A DNA stretch of 64,000 bases from Cotesia glomerata. Its lineage: Eukaryota; Arthropoda; Insecta; Hymenoptera; Braconidae. The DNA is taken from assembly GCF_020080835.1 (NCBI RefSeq), contig NC_058158.1:8060001-8124000 (forward strand), in the 5' to 3' direction. Under the pieces are notes generated by a model. The model saw nothing but the letters and a program-made list of their open reading frames with translations. It was not told the origin of the DNA and ran no database searches. The stretch's first letter is position 1, and each line of letters opens with the position of its first letter. The translations under genes were made by a program, and so were the position numbers. This document shows positions 1 through 13,208 of this stretch, one piece after another.

Positions 1-56
1 TTTAGGGTGAACCGTTTTTCTAATTTTCTTTTTCATATCAATGTATATATGTTATG

Positions 57-104
<48 letters not shown>

Positions 105-1200
105 GTCAAAAGCTTACTTAAGTATTCCCACTTCGTGTCAATTTTCTATTTTCGTTTTTATATTTTCTTTTTTCCATCTTCAATATTTTTTTGCAGAAAC
201 TCTTACTCTCTTACCCTCTTATTTGGTGATCGATGGACAACTTGGTTATATTCTTAAGCAATCAACTTTGTATTATACAAGAAATCACGCAGGGAATTTT
301 TTATTTTTTTCGTCAATATTTTTTCTCTGTTTATTTATTTCAGTCCATCAATTTTTCAAGACGATGACGGATGAAGGTGACTTGGCTAATGTATAAAAGC
401 TGACTGTTGATAAAATAATTAATTTCCAGTCATCGAATTAATTCCGACAATAGAAACATTCTTCAGTGATTTATCTTGTCATTTTTATCGTATGCTTTAA
501 AGCTATATTTGTTAACAAAGATCGATACTGCAATTAAGCAGTTAGCTGATAAATGATAAATGATGTTAAAAAAGGGGGAGACGGATTTTGTTTTCTATCC
601 ACCAGAAACGTAATTATCGACAAAAGCACTTAATAATCTTTCATGCTAATATTGTCATTGGCGTACCAAACTCACCCTTTATAACGCTATATTACCAGAA
701 GCTCATTGTGCAAGCAGAGAGCCGTACCCCTGGCTCCAGGCGGGAGGATCGAGATAATGGAGTTTCGACTTATATACGGTTAGTCAAAACGCCAGAGGCC
801 ACCCACCAGACGGATCGATAACACATTACGATAAATAATTAATGGCCACCTGTGTATGGATCTAACGCGTTTCCGGAAGTGCCACGCGGCTTTGAACTTC
901 CCTCTTTTATTTTTATTTCAGTCTGTAGCGTGTTTTTATTACACACCTCGTCGCTTTGATCGATGTCCTCGTAAATAAATAATAAAAAATAAAACACTAG
1001 TATTGAGTGCGTCGTAAAAGAGTATATAAAAAATAAAAGGGTGTCTGGCCTGTCGTCAATTAACTTGATGCGTTACCAACAGAGATAGAGATTCACTTAA
1101 AATAATTGTTATCAAATATTCCCCCGAGAAATCAACCAATAAAAAAATTTACTTCTTTATTTTATCCAGTAACTTAATAAAGATTAATTAATATATTTTA
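1..1200. other. Non-coding stretch, no gene recognised
   Basis: AT-rich sequence with a (TA)n run at about 57-103. Short open frames here have no splice context, homology or composition that would support a gene. The stretch 700-900 is somewhat richer in GC. Since the next supported exon of timeout lies at 13,209, this may be intron of that gene or upstream intergenic DNA; the sequence does not decide. Confidence 0.5.
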
Positions 1201-1988
1201 CCAGCAACCTTGCAGTCACCATGTGACTGCCGTGACTTGTAAACTATAAAAAATTAAAATTTTGCTGGATTAAATAATGACTTTTGTTAAATTGCATTGT
1301 ACTTTTTTAACTATTAACGTTTTTAAAGATATAAGCTCATCCCAATGTTACACTCATCGAGACCTTTCATTTGGGTACCCACATCATTTTTTCATATATT
1401 TATATATTATATATAAATGGGTACACAAATGAAAGCTCTTGATGAGTGTAACATAGAAATGAGCTTATATCTTTAAAAACATCAATAGTTAAAAAAGTAC
1501 AGTGCAATTTAACAAAAGTCATTATTTAAGTATAATATATATATTTTAAAGATATAAGCTCTTCCCGATGTTACACTCATCAAGAGCTTTCATTTGAGTA
1601 CCCACATGAATTTTGATATATTTTTCATATATACATATTACATATATATAAAATATATAAATATATGAAAAATTGATGTGGGTACTCAAATGAAAAATCT
1701 TGATGAGTGTAACATCGGGATAAGCTTATATCTTTAAAAATGTCGATAGTTTACGAGATACAAGGTCATTTCTTAATTATGTATCTAGAGATAGAGCATT
1801 TTCGAATGCAGCCTAAATACTTATCATAAATTGGCTATTGGTGAAAATGATATGAAATTATGAAAAGGCACAATTTCAGGTCAAGGCTTTTCCAACAATA
1901 CCAAATTTAACCATAAAAACCATAAAAGCCATTTTATCATATAAATACACTGGCCAAAAAATTTTGCTTATTCTCTTAATAATATAGA
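1201..1988 (-). mobile_element. Non-autonomous Helitron, copy 1
   Basis: In element orientation (minus strand) it begins TCTATATTATTAAGAG at 1988 and ends with the hairpin GCAGTCAC/GTGACTGC followed by AAGGTTGCTGG at 1201. It sits between A and T with no target duplication, as expected of Helitrons. The body has two long inverted repeats (about 1327-1486 and 1546-1745), each with arms containing TTCATTTGAGTACCCACAT-like sequence and an AT loop. No Rep/helicase coding remains. Confidence 0.85.
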
Positions 1989-3574
1989 TTATTGAAAATT
2001 TATTTTTATTACAAGCTTCAATTGCGACAACGATAATGAAGATTTTTCCGTAGGTATTTTATTAAAAAAATTTTTCAATAATGAACTTGAGAATAAAGTT
2101 CAATAAATCTTTCATTTCCTCGAGCTTTATATTTTGATGGCAGTACAAAGACTACTGGCATACAAAGAAAAATATTTATTATTTCTTTCAATTCTGTTTT
2201 TATTTATTTATTTATTATTTACTTTGCCCCAGAAAAAAAATTTTCAAATCATTGGTACAAATATTATGGCGCAATTAGTTGATGAAACTAGTGTGGGTGA
2301 ATAAAGTAGAAATGAATAATGAATTTTAAAAAAAATTCTAAGAGTGTAGAGGGCGTAAGCAAGCGTATTAAACAATAATGAGTGAGAATAATGCTGAGTA
2401 AGAATAAAGTTAACAAAGAGAATTGTGTATTTAACGAATAATTAGACGTAGACTTTGTATACGCAATGGGGTGGCTTAATGTGGTGGTAGCAAGGACCAA
2501 GGTTTGAAAGGATTTTCTCCTGTGAGTCTAGACACTTATACTCATACACTTTTTACGAACTTGCACACACACTCGCACACCTTTACTCAACTTAACTTTA
2601 TTTTATAAATATACCTGTACTGAACTTTACTCACTTTCCCTTTGCTGCTCTGGAACTCTGGTCGCGAGCGTCTAGTCTGGACCCATCCCACTTGACTGTA
2701 CCTCAGATCCCTACGAAGTGCTATACTGTACGATTTCTCGGTAACTTTCAACGCATACCAATTACCAAAGCACTAGAGGGCAGCTTCGCTTACGATACCC
2801 GGAAGGGTCCATTTCCTGTCGCCCTGGTTTATGAATCGCTTGCTATGCTGTAGAGAGGATCCGGAGACACGGGGGACGATGATAATCACTAGTTTTATGC
2901 TAAACAAATATCCCTGTATAGTATTACCTAACCGGTAAACGGCTATTTTATTTACAAGAGCTTTAAAAGGTAAAAAATTTAATAATACAAGGTACGGAGC
3001 GGTAGAATAAAAATTTAAGTGTATTTATTTTTAGTATTTATGTATAACAATGATGAAGTAAAATAAAAAAGTAAAATCTCGTTAAAAATTATGCCTCTAA
3101 GGCTTGAAGATATTTGCTAAATCCTCTTAGCAGCGAATGGTATTCCCGTTAAATTGGAAAGATAGAACCACGAGTGTTGGCTGTAGACTATAATCGATTC
3201 ACCTCCCCGGTTATACACTCTACACCCCGAGACTCTGCAGAGAGACTTGAATTTTAATCTCCAGCCTTTTTGTTTTTTAACTCCTGCACTTTCAAACATG
3301 ATTTACTTTTTTCGGATTTAATTAATAAATATCCGATCTGAATAATAATAAAAAAAACAAAAATTAAAATTGTTTTCTTTTAATTAAAAAAGTAGTTTAA
3401 TTTTTATTTATTTATTTATTTAATTAGAGTGCGTGTATAAGTCACATAAAAAACTTTGATACACTGGCAGTGATTCGGTTTGTAAAATTAACAATTTTTA
3501 CAATTTTTGACTATAAAAATTATGAAATATTTAAAATTAATAATAGACATTTCTTGGCTATACAAAATACAATA

Positions 3575-3608
<34 letters not shown>

Positions 3609-5413
3609 TATTTGTCGTGTGTTATGACGTTGTACTTATAATTTTTTAGAAGAAAATTATAAAATAATTCTTTAAATATTTTTAATCGATTTGTTCTTTT
3701 TATTTTTAATTTATAATTACTCTATCGTTTAGCTTATCATTGTTTTTATTATTATTATTGTGATTATTATTATTCACTGTTTGTCGCGAAAAAACCGGGA
3801 AAAGGCGACGGCAAACTTTCGACGACTTTCATCTCTTGTCGACAGCACCACGAGTCCAAATAAGACATGGCTGGTTTGGGGGAAGAAAAAATAAAGAAAA
3901 TAAAAATCTTAAACAACGCGGAGTAGTCGGGCAGCACGGCGTCGTTACGGTTGAAGAAAAGTCGCGGGTCCGGACAGAAGGCAAAAAGGTTAGGTCGGAG
4001 TATCTGCTCCGGACGTGCTTGTGTTGTCAACAATTCCTTGGAGGAAAAAAAAATAAAGTTAAATGAGAGAGATGGACAAAAAGGAGTGCAGAGTTAAGAG
4101 GCAGACACGAGCGATTCAGTTTGAATAAGTAGTTACCGGCCTAATAGCAGCACCGGACTCTGACGGGAACTGAATACACAATTTTATTTAAACATCTCGA
4201 CTAAAGAGGAGAAAATCTACCGTGGCAAAAAATATCCCTAAAATTAGGCAACCATGAACACCTTTAATACTACAGGAATTTTCACCAAACTATCAGACCG
4301 CTCAGATAAAATGATTTCACGAAACAACGCTTTTTCCCATTCCAATTTCCCGCTCGCGCGCTGACCCCTCTATGCTCTACAGAGGTTCAGGTCTGTTGTA
4401 GTTGAGTTAATTTCAGATTGTTTTTTTTTTATTTTTTTATTATCTACTTTCCGACTCGCAAAACTACGGGACGTACATCCTACCAAATAATTTATTACTA
4501 ATCGATAAGCAAACTTTTCACGGTGGTCCTAACTTTTATCAGAGAGCAGAAAACGCCCGAGAACGATGTTTGATAGAAATTTTCACAGAATCCAACATCC
4601 CCGCCCACTTGTTTCCAATGAAGATGAATAGCCCGGAGCCCTTTTTCTGCAGTATCAAAATTCTCTTTAATCCTTTTTGTGTTTGCTCCCAACCCCGCTT
4701 ATTTATATTTACTTATTTTCCGGATTTTTTATATCTGTTTACTTTGTTTTTATTTTAAAAGTTTCAATGCATAAATTCCGAGCGCGATATTGAGAGAACA
4801 TACAAACGAAAAAAAATAAATAAAAAAAAATCGATTGAATAAATCCGCGATAATTCCCGGACGTCATTTCGCACCGCAAAGCATCATTTATCGAATCCAT
4901 ACCTCAGTTTCAATACTTTATGCTCTATTTTATAAAAATAACAATGTTGAAAAAAAAAGCAATAAAAAATTGGGGAAAAAAATGATTTTTATTACAAAAA
5001 TAAACAACAGTCGATGTGTAAAAAATCTAAAATATAACGATGATTTTTTTTTTCACACAACAACCGTGTAAATATTGAAACCGTCTATCCATTTTCCTCT
5101 CGAAAAATCTTTCATACACTCAAGTGAGCTGAAAAATAAAACCGGGCCTGAAAAAGCGTGTATAATCTCTATTATTTAACCAACTACAACATAACTCAAC
5201 CCTCCTAGTCCTCACAAAAAAGTAAAATTTGTTTTTCTTTCCCTAAACCTTCGTACCGCGATTAAACCTCAATATTTTACCTTTAAACCCTTACTCGTGC
5301 CTACAACCTCGTAATTACAAATATTTAATAAACCGACCCTGCAACATAATTAAATAAATTTCATCATAAAAATTGTTCCTCATAATTTACTCAATCCCCT
5401 TTTCTAACAACCA
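1989..5413. other. Non-coding stretch, no gene recognised
   Basis: No exon with homology was found. Contains a GC-richer island at 2640-2880 with a CTCF-like site, a poly-T run at about 3577-3605, and scattered short frames on both strands at 3770-4066 and 4498-4758 that overlap each other and have no supporting signals. It may be a long intron of timeout. Confidence 0.45.
2770..2784 (+). promoter_or_regulatory. CTCF-like binding motif
   Basis: GCACTAGAGGGCAGC matches 14 of 15 positions of the CTCF core consensus CCASYAGRKGGCRSY; only the first base differs. It lies in an unusually GC-rich patch (2640-2880) of otherwise AT-rich DNA. CTCF is conserved in many insects. Binding here is inference from motif alone. 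Confidence 0.35.
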
Positions 5414-6198
5414 CACGGAAAAAAAAATTTCGTTCTAGGAACGAAATTCTAGAGTTATCATAACTATATACAGTTTACTGTTTGCTATAGAGTTACAGTA
5501 ACAAAATTTTATTTAGTTCGGATAACTCCATGTAGTTGAGCTCTCAGAGCTCAACGGGATAGTTCTGAGAGACCAACGGTATAGTTGGAAGAGCTTTACG
5601 TTGCATAGTAGTGGAGTGCGCTGATGTATTTCATAACCTTCCAAAATGACAAACATAATTATTTTGTTACTCATCCATATTATTAAAAATATATGAGGAC
5701 AATTAAGTTTCCAGTTTATTTATTTAAGGAAATAGGTTTTTTTTTTTGTCAAATTGAATTTCGTTAAAACGGTTTTGTATTTATGGTTTTTCAAGGTTCA
5801 TTTTCAGTGACTGTTAATTTAATTTATTAGTTTTATATATTGTGATTATGATAATTTTTCTTTGTAATATAAGTTCTATTATTATTTTATTTCTATTATA
5901 ATACTATTCTTATTTGTCATAAACAATTATTATTAGCAATATAAACTCGTTCTGCTGCATTTATTTATTAAATTATCAATATTAAATCGCGCATTATAGA
6001 TTTGTTTAAATTTTTTATAGTTTCAGAACGATCCTGTAGAGTTGTGAGAGGTAAATAACGTTTAGCTCTCAGAGCTCAACGACATAGAGTTATAGGAGCC
6101 AAACGGTATAGTTACCATAAAAATACGTTAACCTACTGGAACTTTTTACAACTAACTAACTACTATAGAGTTCCTGTAGCTAAATTTTTTTCTCCGTG
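5414..6198. mobile_element. TIR element with CACGGA(G)A ends
   Basis: Starts CACGGAAAAAAAAATTT and ends AAATTTTTTTCTCCGTG, an imperfect terminal inverted repeat. Inside, a short palindrome built on GAGCTCTCAGAGCTCAACG recurs at about 5538 and, as a variant, at about 6063. No coding capacity. Probably a MITE; superfamily not assigned because no clear target duplication is seen. Confidence 0.55.
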
Positions 6199-7085
6199 CA
6201 TAATAACAACAACCAACTTTCTCCCTACGTTCAATTTCATAACTAAAGTCTCATTATTAAACTTTGAAAGTAAAGCACAAAATTACTTTTGGTACGCATC
6301 GAGAGATTACAGGTCTACATGATATGCGTGCCCTGAGTAATCAACATCCTGAAGTTACCCGAATCCATCAACGTATAATCAGACACACATACATATTATA
6401 TTACGCGGATATATATTAAGTGTGCGTTAGTAATTACCGATTTTGGTAAATTACACAGTGATTCAGCTATTCTAGGTGGCCGGCGATTAACCACATCTGC
6501 ACCTTTACATGTATGTTCAAATAAGCTCTAACCTCGAATTTCGATCGCCGAAGGTTAATACACTGGCTCATCGGAGCTTTTCCGCTTCGAAAGCTTCACT
6601 TACTCCCTAACTCACAAGTCTTCACTTTATCAAACTTCTCTAGAGTCTAGTAGTCTAGTCTAGTCTGGTCTATCTAGTGCTGTAAACTACCATCAACTAC
6701 TACAACTACTATACAACAACTACTCACTAACATACTCGTGTTTTCTCCTATTTGCCGTTAACTACCAGCTACTTTGCTGCACGATGCATAGCCTCATTGT
6801 ATTTTAACTATAATACTAATAGCATACTAGACTAGACGGCAATGTTTCATTATTACAACTACAACTACGATTCCACATAAAAGTTCACACAAAACACGAC
6901 TATGAGGCTTGTTTCGTGCAACTTAACACAAGTAAACGCTACATATACAAGACAACACGATAATAATAGCTCTGGACTTGTCATCAACACGTCTAACTTC
7001 ACCCTCTTAAAAGGAAACATGTTGACTTATTACTATTTTTATAATTTCACCTTTACTCTTATTCTTGTTCTCATTTCCATCAACA
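6199..7085. other. Non-coding stretch, no gene recognised
   Basis: Contains runs of CTAGTCTAGT-type repeats at about 6640-6680 and CAACTACTA-type repeats at 6690-6730. No exon or RNA gene could be supported. Confidence 0.45.
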
Positions 7086-7885
7086 CACTGATAGAATTTA
7101 GTTCTATTTACTAAGATTGAGTAACGGACACTAAGTGATTTAGTAACAAACCTTTCATTACTAAATATTTAGTAATAGGTACTAAATCATTTATTAAAGC
7201 CCATTTAGTTCCATTAAATAAATATTTAATAGTATTTAACAAATGATTTATTCCTACTCAATAAATTGTTTATTGATATCGAAGAAATTAATTTTTTAAC
7301 TAATTTTAGCGTGTAACCTAACTTTTTAACTTAAAATAAATAAAAATAATTAAAATAAATAATTTTAAGCAAAAATATGAGGTATTATAAAGAAAAGAAT
7401 CTCATTAAATTATATTTTTTTGGTAGAGACATTTATAAAATTTAAAATTAAACAAGTTTTTAACTTATCAATAATAGACAAATTGAAAAATGTAAACTAA
7501 ACTTCACGGAGAAAAGACATAAATAGAAGCCATTTATTGAGAGTATGTGTGTTTGTAAAGGTTTGATAAATCTCCGAAAATCGAGCTGAATAAAATAATT
7601 TGAGTCAGTGAATAGGTTATGTATCACATAAACATTGAAATTAGAGCATAGCCATCTACCGACAATACTTACCAAAGAAATATTTAGTACCTGTTACTAA
7701 ATATTATTCGGTGGAAATAAATATTTATTTCCATGTAATAAGGCTTTGTTCATTTAAAGAAATCATTTGTTAAACTGTAACAAATAATATTGATGGGTAC
7801 AAAATATTTGTTTTTCGCAAATAAATGACTAACAATTTTGTTACTACATCAGTTTAGTACTCCTTACTAAATCCTTCTATCAGTG
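7086..7885. mobile_element. CACTGATAGAA-TIR MITE (long copy)
   Basis: Begins CACTGATAGAATTTAGT and ends CCTTCTATCAGTG. Interior has many TTTAGTA/TACTAAA short inverted motifs. No transposase. Its right half (from about 7571) is duplicated immediately downstream. Confidence 0.6.
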
Positions 7886-8408
7886 TAGATATATTTCAGA
7901 TTCTTGATATTAAAAATTCTATTGACTAAATATTTTTTTATAAAAAAAATTTTTATAAAATTTAAATCTCCCAAAATCGAGCTGAATAAAATAATTTAAG
8001 TCAGTGAATAGATTATGTATCACTTAAACATTGGAATTAAAGCATAGCCATCTACCGACAATACTTACCAAAGAAACACACTGATAGAAGGATTTCTTAG
8101 TGTTTAAAAAGATTTCTTTGTATTTAAGAAATCATTTCTTAAACATCATTTCTTAGTATTTAAGAAATATTTCTTAAATACAAAGAAATCTTCTTAAATG
8201 CTAAGAAATCCTTCTATAAGTGCATTTAGTACCTGTTACTAAATATTATTCGGTGGAAATAAATATTTATTTCCATGTAATAAGGCTTTATTCATATAAA
8301 GAAATCATTTATTAAACTGTAACAAATAATATTGATGGGTACAAAATATTTGTTTCTCCCAAATAAATGACTAAAAATTTTGTTACTAAATCAGTTTCTT
8401 TCTATCAG
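7571..8408. repeat. Tandem segmental duplication of about 310 bp
   Basis: The segment from about 7571 to 7880 (landmarks AATCGAGCTGAATAAAATAA and CATCTACCGACAATACTTAC) recurs from about 7975 to 8408 with few differences. The second copy is interrupted at 8079-8222 by a MITE that the first copy lacks, so the two give a filled-site/empty-site comparison. Confidence 0.8.
8079..8222. mobile_element. 144-bp CACTGATAG MITE with known empty site
   Basis: TIRs CACTGATAGAAGGATTTCTTAG at left and its complement (CACTTATAG variant) at right, flanked by CA on both sides. The duplicate copy has AAAGAAATATTTAGTACC where this one has AAAGAAACA, the element, then CATTTAGTACC. The target duplication is therefore 2 bp. 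Nearly the whole element folds on itself. Confidence 0.8.
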
Positions 8409-9687
8409 TGCTGAGTTTGTTACACTTGTCGTCGCTTTTACTTTTGATGCTGTTGTTGTTTTTATCATTATTATTGTTTTATTCCAGTAAAATACTTGCC
8501 ACAGTGGTAATTCACTCGTTAAAATAAAGGAGAGTTGTAAAGAAAAAAAAAATATTTAAATCGCGAGAGATCCCTATCCGCTCGAAGAATAATATTTCAT
8601 TCGCGTGTCACGTCAAAAAAACGACTACTATACTATTATTATTATTTCATTTTCATTTATATTTTCTGTGCGTGGCACACACTTTACCTGTAATTTTTTA
8701 TCGGTTAATTTATACTTCACATTATTTAAATTTTTTTTTCTCTGTACTTTTAACAATATTAATACAAATATTATATAAAATAAATCACATTGCCGTGAGT
8801 CGTGATAACTACACCAGATACTTAAACGCAGCTTTATAATTATGAAATTAAAAAATAAACCGTACAATTAATTTTTTTCTTTTAATATTTACCTCCCACG
8901 CCGCGAATTTATTATATGGCTTATGATTAACGAGTTATAAAGTACGCTGAGAAACTAGCTAATTCTATGGACGACTTATGGATAATTAACTCAAGGTAAA
9001 TTAGATACTACACCCGATACTAGGTGGAGCTTTTGCCAAGGATATTAAAGGATACCTTTGGTGGAGAAACTAGTCTCGTGTATCTCAAGCCTTGAGAATA
9101 TATTTTATGTATTCCTCTCTGTCTCTCTTGTACATAGATGCAGATATATATAATATTAATCACGTATATAAGCTCACAGCGGATTCAGTGAAATCAGGGG
9201 TGGCACCTGGTTACATGGCGACGCTTATTACGGCAGTAATATCACCGTTGACTTGTGCTGCCAATCTCTGGTACAACTAAACTCTCGATACTTGCCCGAC
9301 TGTAATTTAATCTGTAGCAAACGAGAGCTTGGGGCTTGCTCGAGGGGAATAATCATAATTATGAGATATTACTCGAGTAGCTTTCATTTCTCCCACTGTA
9401 CTATTATACACGTTTCTCCTTAGCTTTATACACACAATTCTGGTTTTCGACTCGAGGTCTGTACACCGTCTTATATATCCCTACCTACCTTTAACTATAT
9501 TACATACATCCTATAATTATTATATTTATAGTCTAATAATTGTAACTGTCTGCTTTCTGCTCCCCTTTATCATTATCTTATACGTTGGTATTCATTTATC
9601 TCAAATCCCAGTCCAATTTACTTATCATTAAATCACGCTATGTTCCTTCGAATTGTTTTCTCATTAAAATTAATTTATTTTATCGAA
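8409..9687. other. Non-coding stretch, no gene recognised
   Basis: Mixed AT-rich sequence with somewhat more balanced composition at 8930-9480. Short frames at 8628-8867 and 9092-9280 show no splice or homology support. Likely intronic or intergenic. Confidence 0.45.
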
Positions 9688-10955
9688 AAATATATTTAGC
9701 TTACTTTTTTTCTTATATATTATCGATGTGTCCGAAAAATAAAAACTGAATTAAAATAAAATTTTCAACTAAATTATTATTTTATTTTAAATCTACGTAA
9801 TTATTAACGAGGTCATAATTCCGGAAGTAAACCGATTTTAAAAAACATATTTAGCTTACTTTTGTTCTTAAAATATATTATCGATGTGTCCGAAAAAAAA
9901 AACTGAATAAAAATACTTGAATTTAAAATAAAATTTTCAACTAAAAGATTATTTTATTCAAAATCACGTAATTATTAACGAGGTCATAATTGCGGAAGTA
10001 AAGTATTTAGCTTACTTTTATTTCTAAAACAAAAAATTCTTAGGGCCAGTTTTTCAATTCGGGATAAAATTTTATCCGAGATAAAAGTACTGCCAATGTA
10101 ATAATAATAATAAAAATAAATAATTCAGCACAGTGATATTGCGTACGATTAGTTCTCCCTGAATTCAGTCACTTATTTTTAATTAAAATAAATAAATGTT
10201 AGCCGCATGTCACAGAAATATTAATCTCCAACTGTGACAACTTGCTAATTGTAAATAAATAAAATAAAAATTAGGAAAACGGATGACCCTGAAGGCCATC
10301 CCTGCAACTTCCCGCTAATTCCATATCTACGCGCTTGAAATTGCACTAGCTCAAAGCGGTCGCTGTTCTATACTTTTGAGCTCTTCGAGCTCAAATCTTG
10401 CGTTTGACATATCTATTATTAATCTATAATTGTGTTAATTAACTAATTTAAATGACATAACAGGAGGTTATTATTATTTTTGTGATATATTTATTTTTTA
10501 TTTAAATAAATGACCAAATTCATGGAGAACTAACTGAGAGCAATATCACGTCGCTAAATTATTTATTTATTATTTTTTTTTAATATATTGACAGTACTTT
10601 TATCTCGGATAAAATTTTGAAAAACTGGCCCTTAAAATATATTATCGATGTGTCCGAAAAAAAAACTGAATAAAAATACTCGAATTTAAAATAAAATTTT
10701 CAACTAAAATATTATTTTAATTTAAAATTACGTGATTATTCACGAGCTAATAATTCCGGAAGTGAAGCGATTTTAAAAAATATATTTAACTTATTTTTGT
10801 TCTTCAGACAATAAATTCTTGAAATATATTATCGATAAAAGTCCGAAATAAAATACTCGAATTTAAAATTAAATTTTCAATTAAAGTATTATTTTATTTA
10901 AACTCTACATAATTATTCACGAACTCATAATTCCGGAAGCGAACGGATTTTAAAT
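9688..10955. repeat. Tandem repeat, about 160-bp unit, four copies
   Basis: Units share ATATTTAGCTTACTTTT, TTATCGATGTGTCCGAAAAA, AAAATTTTCAACTAAA and CATAATTCCGGAAGT landmarks, at about 9688, 9843, 10020/10634 and 10785. The third unit is split by an inserted Harbinger-type MITE (10043-10631), and the fourth gives the uninterrupted sequence at that position. Confidence 0.75.
10043..10631. mobile_element. PIF/Harbinger-like fold-back MITE, TTA target duplication
   Basis: Starts GGGCCAGTTTTTCAATTC and ends GAAAAACTGGCCC, flanked on both sides by TTA. The neighbouring repeat unit has AAATTCTTGAAATATATTA where this copy has AAATTC-TTA-element-TTA-AAATATATTA, confirming the boundaries. Arms are inverted for well over 100 bp (ATAATT.AGC...GTGATATTGC in both). 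The loop holds a fragment (about 10,262-10,400) of the GGAAAACGG.TGACCCT dispersed repeat seen at 17,160 and 20,336. TWA duplications are typical of PIF/Harbinger. Confidence 0.75.
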
Positions 10956-12315
10956 AAATTACTCAAAATAGACGTTAATAACTTCCTCAGTTAAATTCAT
11001 CAATTATTTATATGGTTTTATCCAAAAACAATTAAAATAAACTGGCTTAATATAAAGTCAATTAATATGCAATTGAAATCAATATCCACAAACTCAAACG
11101 ATCAAATATTCACCATAAATAAATTTTATTTATTTATTTTCAACATAAAAAGTTGATTATCTCGTCTCATAAATAATATTTAATCAATTAAACACGAGTT
11201 TTAGTTGTATGCATAAAAGCTCTCAACGCCGAGGTGCATTTTTACGGGGTAATAAATGTTAACGATAATAAAATCACTCATAAAATTAATTTCCCGGCTT
11301 AACACCAAGTGACAGTAACAAACAGTAATGTAATACCTCTAACAGACAATTAAAACAAAGTACTTACTTTTACAGTAATAAATAATGCTTTGAAAGAGAC
11401 AAGAGACTGAATTTTACAATCGGATTAATGAAAATCAATGCGATACATTCAATTTGGGTAACTGTAGTGAAAAAAAGTTAATTTTTTTCGCAATGCGTAG
11501 TGTAAGCGTGTCATCGTCAATTGGTTTCCGCCTCTCAGCTTGGAGTCAATCCATTATAGACTACACAACTAAACTAGACACCCTACACTCACCCGGAACA
11601 TAACAGCACAACTGCCGGTACAGATATATATATTTATTTTGTATCTGGAGCAATAGATAGAGCGAAATAGTGCAGACAGAGTATAGAGTAGTAAACGTAC
11701 GTGTCACTTTTTTTGAGTATTCAAATAAATCTGGTGTCTTTTTAAAGCCCGTGAATACCCTGGGCAATGCGACGCTTTTCACATTGCACAAGGCTTTTCA
11801 TTATTGCATCGGGCATAGACAACACGTCTGCAAAGCATCACTTTTATTTTTTAGTCATCCTTTTACTACACGCCAAACTCTTCAATCGTGGTCTTCATTC
11901 ACTCTCCCACGGTACTCCCGCGTACTCTGTACCTATCCAACAACCTTTTCATCTTCTCCATCCAACTTCACACACTAAAACTACCATATACTTCTACTGG
12001 CTTTATCCATTCCCGTATTTGTAACGTATTCATCGTCTGATAGGTTTCAAACTTGCTTTAAAAGAGCCATTGTTCGTGCCAAAAGCTTCGCTCTCTAATA
12101 CTCCAATAGCTTCTATCCATCTACTCTACACATATAGACACGCACTCATCTAAAGTTATATATTAGTTTGTAATATAATGCACTACAGATTTTGCTAAAC
12201 TTAATGTAACCAATTAAATATCAAGTTAATTTCCCGTAATCCTGGCAAGAAATTTAATATCATTGCTATGTTAGTTGATCGTAATTTTCATTTTTGTAGT
12301 CGAATGTAAATAAGA
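10956..12315. other. Non-coding stretch, no gene recognised
   Basis: Contains a moderately GC-richer patch at 11,500-12,030 with overlapping frames on both strands (for example 11,670-11,978), but none has recognisable protein similarity or clean exon borders. May include regulatory sequence or untranslated exon; not resolved. Confidence 0.4.
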
Positions 12316-13136
12316 CTAGAAACCTTGCAATCACTATGTGACTGCCGTGATTCGTGAACTATAAATAAATAAAATTTTGCTTTATTAAATAGTGACTTTT
12401 GTTAAATTGCACTGTACTTTCTTAAATATTGACGTTTTTAAAGATATAAGCTCATCCCGATGTTACACTCATTAAGAGCTTTCATTTGAGTACCCACATG
12501 CATTTTTTACATATTTCTCATATATACATATATGTAATATATATAAATATATGAAAAATTGATGTGGGTACTCAAATGAAAGGTATCGATGAGTGTAAGA
12601 TCGGGATGTGTTTATATCTTCGAAAATGTCAATAGTTCACGGGATACAAGGTCATTTCTTAATTATGTTAAATTGCATTGTACTTTCTTAAATATTGACG
12701 TTTTTAAAGATATAAGCTCATCCCGATGTTACACTCGTCAAGAGCTTTCATTTGAGTACCCACATGCATTTTTGATATATTTTTAATATATACATGTATA
12801 TAATATATATAAATTTATGAAAAATTGATGTGGGTACTTAAATGAAAGGTCTTAATGAGTGTAACATCGGGATGACCTTATATCTTTAAAAATGTCAATA
12901 GTTCACGAGATACAAGGTCATTTTTTAATTATGTATCTAGAGATAGAGCATTTTCAAATGCAGCCTAAATACTTATCATCATAAATTGACTATTGGTGAG
13001 AATGATATGAAACCTTGAAAAGGCACAAATTTAAGTCGGCCTTTGCAATGAGACTAAATTTCACTAAAAAAAAAACTGATTTTATCATGTAACTATCCTG
13101 GACACAAAATTTGTCTTATTTTCTTAATAATATAGA
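12316..13136 (-). mobile_element. Non-autonomous Helitron, copy 2
   Basis: Ends CTAG preceded by the hairpin (complement of CTAGAAACCTTGCAATCAC at left), begins TCTATATTATTAAGAA at 13136, inserted between A and T. Two internal long inverted repeats, about 12,436-12,615 and 12,706-12,895. Its edge is only 72 bp upstream of the first visible timeout exon. Confidence 0.85.
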
Positions 13137-13208
13137 TTATTAAAGCTTTTGCGACTGATAAAAAATTTTATTTATTTATTTATAAGAAATTTTTTGTTAC
13201 TGTTGCAG

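Noticed and set aside
3770..4066. Overlapping frames on both strands
   Set aside because: No homology, no splice context, and both strands equally open.
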